Assembly (NCBI RefSeq): GCF_000720175.1
Contig: NZ_JOIX01000009.1
Span: 62,001 to 126,000 of the forward strand
DNA: 64,000 nucleotides
DNA from: Streptomyces sp. NRRL S-337
Lineage (GTDB): Bacteria; Actinomycetota; Actinomycetes; Streptomycetales; Streptomycetaceae
Direction: 5' to 3'
Position numbers and translations under genes: made by a program. The notes under the pieces are model-generated. The model saw only the letters and a list, made by a program, of their open reading frames with translations. It was not told the DNA's origin and did not search any database. Position 1 is the stretch's first letter. Each line of letters starts with the position of its first letter. Below, piece by piece: positions 7,604 through 16,702 of this stretch.

Positions 7604-7810
7604 TCAGGCTCCCCGGGAACCGAGACGGGCGGGGTCCAGGTCCGTCCAGTGCTCCTCGACGTAACCGGCGGCCTCCTGCCGGGTCACCGAGGAGAGCACC
7701 GGCCGCCAGCCCGCCGGGACCTCGGCGAACGCCGGCCAGAAGCTGTGCTGGTTCTCGTCGTTGACCAGCACGTGGAAGGTTCCTTCTGCGTCGTCGAACG
7801 GGTTACTCAT
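7604..7810 (-). CDS. MbtH-like protein
   Basis: A 68-residue MbtH-family protein, the small chaperone-like partner that binds and activates NRPS adenylation domains. The hallmark NDENQHSFWP and the P-GW and W-DLDPA positions are all present. It sits in the minus-strand operon between the membrane protein and the ABC ATPase. No NRPS is visible in the window, so either the cluster extends to the left with an NRPS or this MbtH serves one elsewhere in the genome. Confidence 0.95.
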   Translation of the reverse strand: MSNPFDDAEGTFHVLVNDENQHSFWPAFAEVPAGWRPVLSSVTRQEAAGYVEEHWTDLDPARLGSRGA

Positions 7811-7859
7811 GGGCCGCCCCTCGTCCTCTCGCCTGCCGGCGTGGTCCTGCTCACTATGC

Positions 7860-9281
7860 TCAAGCGCGCTGACGCGGGACTGACGAACGGCTGAGCACGG
7901 CCGTCGGTCCGCTCACCGGGTACTCGGGCCGCGTCCGCCCGGAGAGCAGCCGGTCGGGGCGCGGCGCGGCACGGCGGCCCGTGATCCGGCCGAGGAGGCC
8001 CGCCGGACCGCTGCCCGACTGGCCGCAGTCCCCGTACGTCCCGCGCCAGGCGCACCAGGCGGGCAGGGCGACCACGCCGACGAGCAGCTCGACGGCGACG
8101 GCGGAGACCGCGGCCACCACGGCCGCCGACCGCATCCCGGCCATCGGCCCGGCAGCCGGGAGCCAGCCGGCCGCCACCAGTACGGCGGCCGCCGCGGCGA
8201 GGGGGAACCCGGCGCGGCAGCAGCCGTCCTGGGCGGCGGCGCCGGCCGGCATGCCCAGGCGCCGGTTCTCCCGGATCCGTCCGGCCGCCCGGACGTACCG
8301 GGGCAGAGCGAGCGCCGACAGCACCAGCCAGGCGGCCACCGGTGCCCACCGGCCCACCGGCGCCGGCCCGCCGAGCACCGCCCATGTCACGGAGACCACC
8401 AGGGCCTGGGAAAGGACGACCAGCGGACCGAGCACCCAGGACCGCAGGGCGAGCGCGGCGCCGGCCGCGGTGAGGACCAGCAGTACCGCTCCCCCGGCCG
8501 ACCACGGCCACGGCGCACCGGAGGCCGTGTGGGTCAATGCCCCGGCGAGGAGGGCGAGTACCCCGGCGGTGAGGACGAGAGCCGCCGGCGCACGGTCCGT
8601 CACCCGGCCGAGCAGCGCACGGTGCAGCCGGGAAGCCCGGGAGGACTCCGCCCGGCGGGTCGCGCGGCGCGGGGCGGTGCGGCCCCACCGGTCGCCGAGC
8701 ACGAGCGCGGCGGGCACCGCGACGGTCGCCGTCAGCGTCGCCACCACGGCCACCACCGCCGTCCCGAGCGCGACCCCGGGCAGTGCCGGGGCCCCGGTCA
8801 CCGCGAGCCCGGCCGCGGTCAGCAGCAGCAGGCCGGCGCTGTGCACCACGGCCCGCCCGGAGGTGGCGGCCACGATGGTGAGCGCCGCGGCGGGACGGTA
8901 TCCGCGGAGGCTCTCCTCCCGGTAGCGGCGTACGTGGGCGGGGAGCAGGTCCAGGCCCAGCACCAGGCCCACCATGGCCACCACCGCGGCGGCCGGGGCT
9001 CCGCCCGGTGTCACCAGAGCGCCGAGCGCCGCCAGCCCCCCGCCCCAGCCGAGCGTGGCCAGGTGCCGCAGGCGCGCCCCGCCGGCCGTGGCGAGGGCAC
9101 CGGTGACCAGGGCCAGGAGCGCCACCGGGGGCCCGAACCGGCCGGCCACGCCGAGCGGCCGGACCAGGGCGCCGAAGAAGACCACGAGACCGACGACGAC
9201 CAGCCAGCCGCGGACCGCCCGTTCCGGATCGCCGACGGCCCACCGCGCCGTACGGACGACCCCCCACCGAGGTAACGCCAT
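7860..9281 (-). CDS. Reduced MMPL/RND-like integral membrane protein
   Basis: A 473-residue protein with roughly ten hydrophobic segments. Residues about 115-215 follow the MMPL transporter pattern: an RYREES-like loop, a helix after AAALTIVAATSGRAV, then a GVALGTAVVAVVATLT-type helix and a VPAALVLGDRW end. A second, weaker copy of this ending lies near the C-terminus (VELLVGVVALPAWCAW). The large extracytoplasmic domains of true MMPL proteins are missing, and the length is about two thirds of usual. The ATG at 9281 follows a GGAGAAGG; a longer frame to 9365 lacks a ribosome site. It could export the product, but transport is inferred from a faint family likeness. Confidence 0.7.
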   Translation of the reverse strand: MALPRWGVVRTARWAVGDPERAVRGWLVVVGLVVFFGALVRPLGVAGRFGPPVALLALVTGALATAGGARLRHLATLGWGGGLAALGALVTPGGAPAAAVVAMVGLVLGLDLLPAHVRRYREESLRGYRPAAALTIVAATSGRAVVHSAGLLLLTAAGLAVTGAPALPGVALGTAVVAVVATLTATVAVPAALVLGDRWGRTAPRRATRRAESSRASRLHRALLGRVTDRAPAALVLTAGVLALLAGALTHTASGAPWPWSAGGAVLLVLTAAGAALALRSWVLGPLVVLSQALVVSVTWAVLGGPAPVGRWAPVAAWLVLSALALPRYVRAAGRIRENRRLGMPAGAAAQDGCCRAGFPLAAAAAVLVAAGWLPAAGPMAGMRSAAVVAAVSAVAVELLVGVVALPAWCAWRGTYGDCGQSGSGPAGLLGRITGRRAAPRPDRLLSGRTRPEYPVSGPTAVLSRSSVPRQRA

Positions 9282-9361
9282 GTGCGTGCCACCCTTCTCC
9301 CTCGGGCCGGCGGGGAGCACCCCCCGCGGTACGCAGGGGCTGCTCCCCGTGGCTCGATGTG

Positions 9362-10672
9362 TCACCTCGTCGCCGCTCGGTCGTCGGTCGGGTCGGCGAG
9401 GTCGCAGGGGATCTCGAAGGCCACCGTGGTGGGGCCGCCGTCGGGGCTGGTGATCGCGAGGGGCCCGTCGAAGACCGCCAGCCGGCGTTCGACCCCCTTC
9501 AGACCGTTGCCCTTCTTCAGGTCGGCCCCTCCCCCGCCGTTGTCGTGCACCGCGACGCGCAGCGCACCGTCGGCGTGCCGGATGTCGACATGTGCCTCAC
9601 GGGCCCCCGCGTGCTTGGTGACGTTGGCGAGGAGTTCGGCGATGGAGAAGTACGCGGCGGACTCGACCGGCTCCGGCAGCCGCCCCGGCAGGGAACCGGC
9701 GACCTGGATCTTCAGCGGGATGCCGAGGGCGAGGGTGCGGACCGCGTCGACCAGACCGCGGTCGGCGAGCACCGGCGGGTGGACGCCGTTGACCAGGTCC
9801 CTGATCTCGTTGAGCGTCTTGGTGGAGTCCTGCTTGGCCGCCAGGAGCAGGGCGCGCGCCGCCTGCGGGTTCTCCTCCAGCAGGGACTCGGCCGCCGAGA
9901 GCGTCATGCCGAGGGCGACCAGCCGCACCTGCGCTCCGTCGTGCAGGTCCCGCTCGATGCGGCGGATCTCCCCGGCCTGCATGCGCATCGCGTCCGACCG
10001 TGAGTGCGTCAGGTGGTCGACGCGTGCCGATAACACGGTCCGGGAGGTCCCCAGTACGGCACGCACCCAGCGGCCGTGCAGCGGCAGCATCAGCCGGGGC
10101 AGGTACCGCAGCGAGACCACGATCTCCACGACGCCCAGGCCGGCCGCCCCGATCGCCGCGGGCAGGCTGCTCACCGGCAGGAAGAGGAACCAGGTGTTGT
10201 CCCAACTCTCCACCACCGGCTGCCAGATGAACGGCAGGATCAGCCCGAACAGCCCGTGCACCAGGGCCACCGCGGGCAGCAGCGCCAGCGCCGGTCCGAT
10301 GCAGGGGTTGACCAGCAGCCAGAGCAGATCACGCCAGGTCGCCGGATCGCCGATCATCCGGTGCACCCGGCGCAGGCCCGGCAGCCGGGCCTGACCGGGC
10401 GGTTCGGGCGCGTACGGCTCGGGCACCCGCACCCCCGTCCACCCCAGCGCGAGCCTGCGCTGGAGCCGCGCGTCGGCGCGCACGGTGTCCAGCGCCCCGG
10501 GCAGCAGCGGGACCCCGACGCCGACGCAGGCCAGGCAGACCACGAGGGTCACCCAGACCAGGAGCAGGGCCTCGGCCAGCGCAAGCCCGCTCAGCACCAC
10601 GCCTCGCCATAACAGGGCGGCGGACCCGCCCCACCCGGGCCTGAGGTCCACCTCGGCACCATGCTCGTTCAT
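9362..10672 (-). CDS. NarL-type sensor histidine kinase (orphan)
   Basis: A 436-residue membrane histidine kinase. Several N-terminal membrane helices (about residues 20-200) precede a HisKA_3 dimerisation domain, with the phosphorylated histidine in ERDLHDGAQ near residue 244, and a C-terminal ATPase domain (AELLANVTKHA as N box, HDNGGGG as G box, KGNGLKGVERR). The ATG at 10672 is preceded by GAGGCGACG; an upstream in-frame start is less likely. Members of this class normally pair with a LuxR-type response regulator, but none is adjacent. The downstream membrane-protein gene starts 80 bases away on the same strand, so co-transcription is possible. Confidence 0.85.
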   Translation of the reverse strand: MNEHGAEVDLRPGWGGSAALLWRGVVLSGLALAEALLLVWVTLVVCLACVGVGVPLLPGALDTVRADARLQRRLALGWTGVRVPEPYAPEPPGQARLPGLRRVHRMIGDPATWRDLLWLLVNPCIGPALALLPAVALVHGLFGLILPFIWQPVVESWDNTWFLFLPVSSLPAAIGAAGLGVVEIVVSLRYLPRLMLPLHGRWVRAVLGTSRTVLSARVDHLTHSRSDAMRMQAGEIRRIERDLHDGAQVRLVALGMTLSAAESLLEENPQAARALLLAAKQDSTKTLNEIRDLVNGVHPPVLADRGLVDAVRTLALGIPLKIQVAGSLPGRLPEPVESAAYFSIAELLANVTKHAGAREAHVDIRHADGALRVAVHDNGGGGADLKKGNGLKGVERRLAVFDGPLAITSPDGGPTTVAFEIPCDLADPTDDRAATR

Positions 10673-10819
10673 CGTCGCCTCGTTTCTGTCAGCGGTAGGT
10701 GGATCAAGCATCCCCTGAGGCACACCGCGGACGCAGGGGAGCTAACTCCCCTCTTTCGGGCCCTGTTTCGCTGCCGGACCTCCGTGCGACGCCGGACGGC
10801 CCGGTACGGCCCGGGACGG

Positions 10820-12217
10820 CTACGGCGCCTGTCCGTCGTTCCGGTCGGCGGATCCGTCGTAGCCGCTGGTCCCCGCGTCGAGGAGCGGCATGCGGCGCTG
10901 ACCGGCGGCCCGGGAGAGCCAGCGCAGACAGTGGTAGCCGGTCAGCACGATGAGCGTCCCGAGGGCGATGCCGCTGAGTTCGAAGTGCTCGGTGAACTTC
11001 AGCGAGACGCCTCCGATGGCGATGATGATGCCGGCCGCCGCGGGGATGAGGTTCAGCGGCACGGTGAAGTCCACCCCGTTCCGGATCCAGATCTGGGCAC
11101 CCAGCAGGCCGATCATGCCGTAGAGGATGACCGTGATGCCGCCCAGCACACCGCCGGGGATCGCGGCCACCACCGCACCGAACTTCGGGCACAGGCCGAA
11201 CAGCACCGCGAAGGCCGCCGCGGCGGAGTAGGCGGCGGTGGAGTAGACCCGGGTGGCCGCCATCACCCCGATGTTCTCGGCGTACGTCGTGGTGGCGGGG
11301 CCGCCGACCGCGGTGGACAGGACGGTGGCCGTGCCGTCGGCGACGATGGCCATTCCCATCTTGTCCTCCAGGGGGTCGCCGGTCATTTCCCCGACCGCCT
11401 TGACGTGACCGGCGTTCTCCGCGACCAGCGCCACCAGGACGGGCAGCGCCACGAGAATTGCGGAGGCCGAGAAGTTCGGGGCGTGGAAAGTCGGGAGGCC
11501 GATCCAGTGGGCCTTCTCCACACCGGAGAAGTCGAGGCGCCAGTGGTCGGTCACCTTCCCCGCGCCATTGGCGGAATGAATCATTCCCGCGGTGCGGTCG
11601 AGAATCCAGGACAGGGCGTATCCGAAAACCAGGCCCAGGAAAATGGCAATACGCGACCAGAACCCGCGCAGGACGACGAGCGCGAGACCAGTGAACAACA
11701 TGGTCGCCAGGGCCGTCCATTGATCCTGCGGCCAATAGACGGACGCCGTCACCGGGGCGAGGTTGAAACCGATGAGCATCACGACCGCGCCGGTCACCAC
11801 GGGCGGGAGAACCGCGTGGATCACCCGGGCGCCGAGGATGTGGATGACGAGCCCGCAGCCCGCCAGAGCGGCACCCACGACGAGCATCGCACCCGTCAGC
11901 GTGCCGGCATTTCCGCCCTGGCCGGCGATGACGGCGGACACCCCGACGAAGGAGAGCGACGATCCCAGGTAGCTCGGAATGCGTCCGCGGGTCATCACCA
12001 GGAAAAGCACCGTGGCCACGCCCGAGGCCATCAGGGCGAGGCTGGGGTCAAGTCCCATGAGCACGGGTGCGACGAAACACGCGCCGATCATCGAGACGAC
12101 GTGCTGGGCGCCGAGCGCGACGGTGCGGCCCCACGTCAGGCGCTCGCCGGGCCGGACCACCTCCCCCGGATTCAGGTGCCGCCCGTCCCCATGAAGCTTC
12201 CACCCGAAGCCGGCCAT
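10820..12217 (-). CDS. Uracil/xanthine permease, NCS2 family
   Basis: A 465-residue nucleobase transporter with about 14 membrane segments. NCS2 landmarks include the early GAQHVVSM segment, a VAENAGHVKAVGEMTG region holding the conserved Glu of the substrate site, and GGPATTTYAENIG with the second conserved Glu. It would import uracil or a related base with protons. The ATG at 12217 has GGAGAG at good spacing; a longer frame to 12271 does not. It stands alone, 221 bases after the phospholipase gene. Some codons are more AT-rich than in neighbouring genes. Uracil is a more likely substrate than xanthine, from similarity remembered rather than computed. Confidence 0.88.
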   Translation of the reverse strand: MAGFGWKLHGDGRHLNPGEVVRPGERLTWGRTVALGAQHVVSMIGACFVAPVLMGLDPSLALMASGVATVLFLVMTRGRIPSYLGSSLSFVGVSAVIAGQGGNAGTLTGAMLVVGAALAGCGLVIHILGARVIHAVLPPVVTGAVVMLIGFNLAPVTASVYWPQDQWTALATMLFTGLALVVLRGFWSRIAIFLGLVFGYALSWILDRTAGMIHSANGAGKVTDHWRLDFSGVEKAHWIGLPTFHAPNFSASAILVALPVLVALVAENAGHVKAVGEMTGDPLEDKMGMAIVADGTATVLSTAVGGPATTTYAENIGVMAATRVYSTAAYSAAAAFAVLFGLCPKFGAVVAAIPGGVLGGITVILYGMIGLLGAQIWIRNGVDFTVPLNLIPAAAGIIIAIGGVSLKFTEHFELSGIALGTLIVLTGYHCLRWLSRAAGQRRMPLLDAGTSGYDGSADRNDGQAP

Positions 12218-12438
12218 GATCACTCTCCACTTCCGCGACGCCCTGCACGTCACAGAGCCGAGGTGATTCATAGTCGAACGACTGCGTCAGGACAAACCGC
12301 GCCGACGACCCGGCCGCCGCGGCCGTGCGCCGGCACGCCGCCGGAGGGGGACCTCGTCGTACGACCAGGACCGGGGGGAAGGACACCCCCCGGGAGCTGC
12401 GCTCCGCCGTACCACGAGGTCCCCGGGCACCCCGGGCC

Positions 12439-12903
12439 TCAGTGGCCGTATTTCTTGACCGCCTGGTAGTACGTCCAGGCCAGGGCCTTGCAGGAGGCTT
12501 TGCGGGCACCCGAGTAGCCGCCGCAGACCCGCTTCAGGTCCTCGTACAGCGCCTTGTCCAGCCGGGCCTTGTTCGCCTTGAAGGTGCCCAGCTGCTTGTA
12601 GTTGCGATAGCCGAAGTCATGGCGCGCACAGCGGAGGTGGAAGGGAAAGCCGAGGGGGTTGTCCGGCGACTTGGAGCAGTAGTCGGTGTTCCAGTTGAAG
12701 CGGTACGCGGCCCATTTCGACCGGTGGTCCCGGGCGGCGGCCCACTGCGTGTAGCTGGCCGCGCCGGTCTGGGTCCAGTTCGACAGCACCCGCGGCTTGT
12801 CGGCGGGCACGGCCTGGGCGGCCGGGGCGGGAGCGGCTGCGGTCAGCAGCGCCGCTATGGCCAGGAGCGGGGCGATGAGTACGGGGGTACGTCTTCGGGA
12901 CAT
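12439..12903 (-). CDS. Secreted phospholipase A2
   Basis: A 154-residue precursor of the prokaryotic phospholipase A2 family, like the secreted Streptomyces enzymes. A basic, hydrophobic signal peptide ends near an APAAQA-type cleavage region at about residue 30. The mature part has the catalytic His-Asp pair in CARHDFGYRNY (His95, Asp96) and four cysteines able to form two disulfides. It hydrolyses the sn-2 ester of phospholipids outside the cell, normally with calcium. The ATG at 12903 is preceded by GGAGG. A GC-rich inverted repeat directly after the stop (about 12416-12440) may terminate it. Confidence 0.92.
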   Translation of the reverse strand: MSRRRTPVLIAPLLAIAALLTAAAPAPAAQAVPADKPRVLSNWTQTGAASYTQWAAARDHRSKWAAYRFNWNTDYCSKSPDNPLGFPFHLRCARHDFGYRNYKQLGTFKANKARLDKALYEDLKRVCGGYSGARKASCKALAWTYYQAVKKYGH

Positions 12904-13099
12904 GCGCCAACCTCCGGAATTCTGCACCACGTTCACGCGGCGCTTCCTGGAACGCGAAAGGATATGGGTTTCTCAAAGGCCGTTGCCGCTCTTGTGGCGC
13001 TCCGGAGAGCCACAAGAGGGCGCGCCGATTATTACCCCGTTCCGGTCAACGCCGCCCGGGAAACGCGGATTTCCGCAAGGCTGCTGCCACGCTGGTCGG

Positions 13100-13831
13100 A
13101 TGACGACTATTCAGGAAGCCGGCGAACCGGGTCGGATCGGCACCGCGTCGCCCCGCCAGGAGCCGCCCGGCGACGTGGCCGGGGTGCTGGCGCGGATGCG
13201 GACGCTGGACGCGGCGCTGCCCGCCGGGGACGGGGTGGCCGTCTTCAACGGCGTGTACCTGACCGTCACCGAGGCGGTGGCGCGGCGCCTCGGTGACGGC
13301 GCATTCCGGGACCCGGCGGCCGCCGGGGAGCTGGACGTCCGGTTCGCCCGGCGCTATTTCGCCGCGGTGGACGCCGCGGCCGCCGGGCTGCGGCCGCCGG
13401 CCTGCTGGCGCCCGCTGTTCCAGCTGCGCCGCCACCCCGGCGTGCGTCCGCTGCAGTTCGCCCTGGCCGGGATCAATGCGCACATCGGCCACGACCTCGC
13501 GCTCGCCGTGCTGGACACCTGCCGGGCGCTGGGTTGCGAACCGTCGGCGCTGGAGGGCGACTTCGACCGGGTGGGCGGGGTGCTGACGAGCCTGGAGGAG
13601 CGGATCCGCGAGCAGCTGATGCCCGGCCCCGATCTGCTCGACATCGCCGATCCGCTGACCCATCTGATCGGTTCCTGGAGCCTGGACAAGGCCCGGGACG
13701 GCGCCTGGGTGGCGGCCCGGGCCCTGTGGAGCGTGCGCCGGCTGCCGGAGGTGACGGAGGAGTTCACCGAACGGCTCGACGCCGGTGTCGGCCTGGTGGG
13801 CCGGATGCTGCTGACCCCGCTGCCCGGCTGA
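13100..13831 (+). CDS. DUF5995-like conserved protein
   Basis: A 243-residue soluble protein with no signal peptide. The sequence resembles the actinobacterial DUF5995 family as I remember it: a VFNGVYLTVTEAV segment, an RYFAAVDAA helix, a block ending LFQLRRHPGVRPLQFALAGINAHIGHDLALAVL, and helical repeats to the end. The histidine-rich AHIGHDLALAV segment might bind metal, but no function is known to me. The ATG at 13100 is where the Streptomyces-like protein sequence begins; the frame is open further upstream without homology. It stands alone ahead of the LLM-family gene. Confidence 0.75.
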   Translation: MTTIQEAGEPGRIGTASPRQEPPGDVAGVLARMRTLDAALPAGDGVAVFNGVYLTVTEAVARRLGDGAFRDPAAAGELDVRFARRYFAAVDAAAAGLRPPACWRPLFQLRRHPGVRPLQFALAGINAHIGHDLALAVLDTCRALGCEPSALEGDFDRVGGVLTSLEERIREQLMPGPDLLDIADPLTHLIGSWSLDKARDGAWVAARALWSVRRLPEVTEEFTERLDAGVGLVGRMLLTPLPG

Positions 13832-13967
13832 GCCCGCCCGCCGCCCCTAGTACCCGGCCCACGAACTCCCCTGCACGGTCGGTAAGTTGAAGAGTGCACG
13901 AACAAGGGAACGGCACCGACGCGACACCTGACACCCACGCCCACACCCACACCAAGGAGTGCGCCGC

Positions 13968-14897
13968 ATGGCCATCCGACTCGGTCTGAGCCTTCCGCAG
14001 ATGCGGCAGTACGACATCGGACGGGACGTTCCCGACGTGGCCCGGGCCGCGGAGGAGACCGGCTATCAGAGCCTGTGGGTCTTCGAGCGGATCCTGTTCC
14101 CGGAGCCCGCCACCCAGGGCCTGTACGGCATCCCGGGGCTGCCCTGGCCCGATCAGTACCGCTCGGTCGCCGACCCGCTGGTGACGCTGGCGCTGGCCGC
14201 GGGCGCCACCCGGCGGGCCCGGCTGGGCACGAGCGTGCTGGTCGCCCCGCTGCACGTGCCGTTCCAGCTGGCCCGCCAGCTGGCCACGCTGGACGCGGCG
14301 AGCGGCGGCCGGGTGGTCGCGGGCCTGGGTACCGGCTGGTCGCTGGACGAGTACGCGGCCGCCGCGGTCGCCCCGTTCGCCAGGCGCGGGAAGGTCCTCG
14401 ACGAGCTGATCGACGTCTGCCGCGCGGTGTGGGGCCCGGACCCGGTGGCGTACGAAGGGGAGCTGACCACCATCGCCCCCTCCGAGGTCGGGCCCAAGCC
14501 GAAGGGTCCGCTGCCGATCCTGCTGCCCGCCAACAGCCCGCGGGCGCTGCGCCGGCTGGTGGACCGGGCGGACGGCTGGATGCCGGTCGGCACGGGTGCG
14601 GAGCAGCTCGCCGCACAGTGGAAGCGGCTGCAGGAGCTGGCCGCCGAACGGGGCCGCGAAGAGCCGGTGCAGAGCGTGCTGCGGGTGAACACCGAGCACA
14701 CCGGCGCTCCGTACGAGGGCCCGGGACGCCGGCCGTTCCAGGGCAGCGTGGCGCAGATCGTCGAGGATCTCGCCGCCCACGCCGCGGTGGGCGTGGAGGA
14801 GATCCTGATCGACCTGCAGGGCCACGCCCGGGACGCCGAGGAGCTCAAGGACCTCGCGGCGGAGGTGTACACGGCGGCGCGGGCGGCCGGTGTGTGA
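13968..14897 (+). CDS. LLM-class (F420-dependent) oxidoreductase
   Basis: A 309-residue protein with the luciferase-like TIM-barrel fold. The N-terminal GLSLPQMRQYDIG strand, the LGTSVLVAPLHVPFQLARQLATLD segment and the GRVVAGLGTGWSLDEY loop are typical of F420-binding LLM oxidoreductases of Streptomyces and Mycobacterium. It probably uses F420H2 or FMN to reduce or oxygenate a small substrate, which the sequence does not identify. The ATG at 13968 follows AAGGAG; a GTG three codons earlier falls inside that site. Its stop codon lies inside a strong terminator hairpin. Confidence 0.85.
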   Translation: MAIRLGLSLPQMRQYDIGRDVPDVARAAEETGYQSLWVFERILFPEPATQGLYGIPGLPWPDQYRSVADPLVTLALAAGATRRARLGTSVLVAPLHVPFQLARQLATLDAASGGRVVAGLGTGWSLDEYAAAAVAPFARRGKVLDELIDVCRAVWGPDPVAYEGELTTIAPSEVGPKPKGPLPILLPANSPRALRRLVDRADGWMPVGTGAEQLAAQWKRLQELAAERGREEPVQSVLRVNTEHTGAPYEGPGRRPFQGSVAQIVEDLAAHAAVGVEEILIDLQGHARDAEELKDLAAEVYTAARAAGV

Positions 14898-14911
14898 CCG
14901 GCCGCCCGCGC
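14877..14911 (+). terminator. Intrinsic terminator overlapping the LLM gene stop
   Basis: A perfect 15-bp inverted repeat (arms 14877-14891 and 14897-14911) with a five-base GTGTG loop. The TGA stop codon is inside it. It separates the LLM gene from the convergent amine oxidase gene and could work in both directions. No T-tract follows, as is common in Streptomyces. Confidence 0.75.
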
Positions 14912-14949
14912 GGGCTCGTCAGGGGGGCGGAGGCCCCGGCGGAACCGGG

Positions 14950-16641
14950 TCAGTCCTCCGGCAGTTCGACCGGGGCGATCTCGTCGTACACGTCGCCCGG
15001 GCCCGGGTTGGTGGGGTCCGTCGTGCCGCCGAGGTGGTGCATCACGCCCCACACCGCGTTCAGCGCGGTCTGGATCGCGCCCTCGGCCCAGCCGGCGGTC
15101 CAGGAGATGTCGTCGCCGGCGAGGAAGATGCCGCGCTTGTCCTCGGGGAGGCGGTCCTGCATGAAGTGGGTGAACAGCCGCCGCTGGTAGCGGTAGTGGC
15201 CGGGCAGGTTGGCCTTGAACGCGCCCATGAAGTAGGGCTCGTTCTCCCAGGAGACGGTGACCGGGTTGCCGATGATGTGCTTGCGGATGTCGACCTTCGG
15301 GTAGATCTCGCCGAGCGACTTCAGCATGACCTCCATCCGCTCGTTGGCGTCCAGCGGCAGCCACTTGAGGCTGTCGTCGCACCAGGTGTACGAGAGGCAG
15401 ATGACGGCCGGCTGGTCGGGGCCGTTGTCCAGCAGGTAGGTCCCGCGGGTCATCCGGTCGGTCAGCGTCATGGACATCACGTCACGGCCGGTCTCCTCGT
15501 CCTTGTCCAGCCAGAACGGCCGGTCGACGGGGACGAAGAGCTTGGACGACTCCATGTAGTGGGTGCGCTCGATCGCCGTCCAGTGGTCGATCGGGAACAG
15601 CTCGTCGTCACAGGCGATCTTGGACAGCAGCATCCACGACTGGGCGGTGAAGACGACCGCCTTGTAGGAGCGGATGTCGCCGGAGGCGTCGGTGACGGTG
15701 ACGCGGTTGCCGGCGGTGCGGTGCAGCCGGGTCACGGCCGGGCGCGGCGTGCCGTCGTGCAGGGTGGACAGCGAGGTGCCCGGCGCCCAGTGCACGATCT
15801 TGGCCGGTTCGCGCTCCCACAGGCGCAGCGGCAGCTGCTGGGAGCCGCCGACAATGCCGCGGTGGTGGTCGTCGGCCTCGGTGTAGACGACGCGCAGGAT
15901 CTCCAGGATGGAGTTCGGGAAGTCGGTGTCCCAGCCGCCGGTGCCGAAGCCGACCTGGCCGAAGATCTCGCGGTGGCGGAAGGACTTGAAGGCGTCGGAG
16001 TCGCAGAGGAAGCCGTAGAAGGTCTGGTTGTCGAGCTTCTCGACGAGCTTCGCCCAGATCTCGCGGATGCGCGGCACGTCGCGCTCGCGCATGGCCTGGT
16101 TCATGTCGGAGAAGTCGGCGCCCTCGTCCAGGCACTTGTTCCAGGCGTCGGCGACGTCCCGGTAGACCTGGGGCAGGTCGTCGACCGTCTCGGCGTAGTG
16201 CGACTCGCCCTTGAGGTCGACGACGGTCGACGGGGTCGACTCGGCGAGCGGGTTGGGGAACGGCTTGGTCTGAAGGCCGACCATGTCGATGTAGTGCTGC
16301 AGCGCCGTCGAGGACGGCGGGAAGCGCATCGCGCCCAGCTCGCAGTTGAGGCTCTCCTCGCAGCCGTCGAAGCCGACGGTGCGCAGCCGGCCGCCGATCT
16401 GGTCCGCCTCGTACACGACGGGCTTGAGGCCCATCTTCATCAGCTCGTAGGCGGTGACGATGCCGGAGAGGCCGCCGCCGATGATCGCGACCTCGGTGCC
16501 GTGCTCGGTCGCCGGTATCTGGCCGAGGCCCGCCGGGTGGGCGAGGAAGTCGTCGTACGCGTACGGGAAGTCCGGGCCGAACATGGTGATCGGCGGCTGC
16601 GCTTCGGTGTGCGGGACGGCGGGGGGCACCGTGGACGTCAT
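14950..16641 (-). CDS. Flavin monoamine oxidase / L-amino-acid oxidase family protein
   Basis: A 563-residue FAD-dependent amine oxidase. The Rossmann dinucleotide motif IIGGGLSG with the downstream VVYEAD acid is near residue 52, GGRLRT follows, and the C-terminal FLAGDDISWTAGWAEGAIQTAL closes the FAD site. The MRFPPSS segment recalls bacterial tryptophan 2-monooxygenase and phenylalanine oxidase. It lies 61 bases after a nitrilase-type amidohydrolase gene. That pairing suggests oxidative decarboxylation of an aromatic amino acid to an arylacetamide, then hydrolysis to the arylacetic acid. The substrate is an inference. An ordinary L-amino-acid oxidase making an imino acid is the main alternative. 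Confidence 0.85.
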   Translation of the reverse strand: MTSTVPPAVPHTEAQPPITMFGPDFPYAYDDFLAHPAGLGQIPATEHGTEVAIIGGGLSGIVTAYELMKMGLKPVVYEADQIGGRLRTVGFDGCEESLNCELGAMRFPPSSTALQHYIDMVGLQTKPFPNPLAESTPSTVVDLKGESHYAETVDDLPQVYRDVADAWNKCLDEGADFSDMNQAMRERDVPRIREIWAKLVEKLDNQTFYGFLCDSDAFKSFRHREIFGQVGFGTGGWDTDFPNSILEILRVVYTEADDHHRGIVGGSQQLPLRLWEREPAKIVHWAPGTSLSTLHDGTPRPAVTRLHRTAGNRVTVTDASGDIRSYKAVVFTAQSWMLLSKIACDDELFPIDHWTAIERTHYMESSKLFVPVDRPFWLDKDEETGRDVMSMTLTDRMTRGTYLLDNGPDQPAVICLSYTWCDDSLKWLPLDANERMEVMLKSLGEIYPKVDIRKHIIGNPVTVSWENEPYFMGAFKANLPGHYRYQRRLFTHFMQDRLPEDKRGIFLAGDDISWTAGWAEGAIQTALNAVWGVMHHLGGTTDPTNPGPGDVYDEIAPVELPED

Positions 16642-16702
16642 GGGGTACGGACTCCTTGCGGGGAAAGCTGAAGGCGGGGCGGGGCGGGCGGTGGGGGGAG
16701 GG

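Noticed and set aside
9310-9352. Imperfect GC-rich hairpin between the histidine kinase and MMPL-like genes
   Set aside because: Stem-forming sequence of this quality is expected by chance at this GC content.
10735-10752. AGGGGAG-CTAA-CTCCCCT hairpin between the uracil permease and the histidine kinase
   Set aside because: The stem is only 7 bp, has no T-run on the minus strand and no clear gene assignment, so I did not call it as a terminator.
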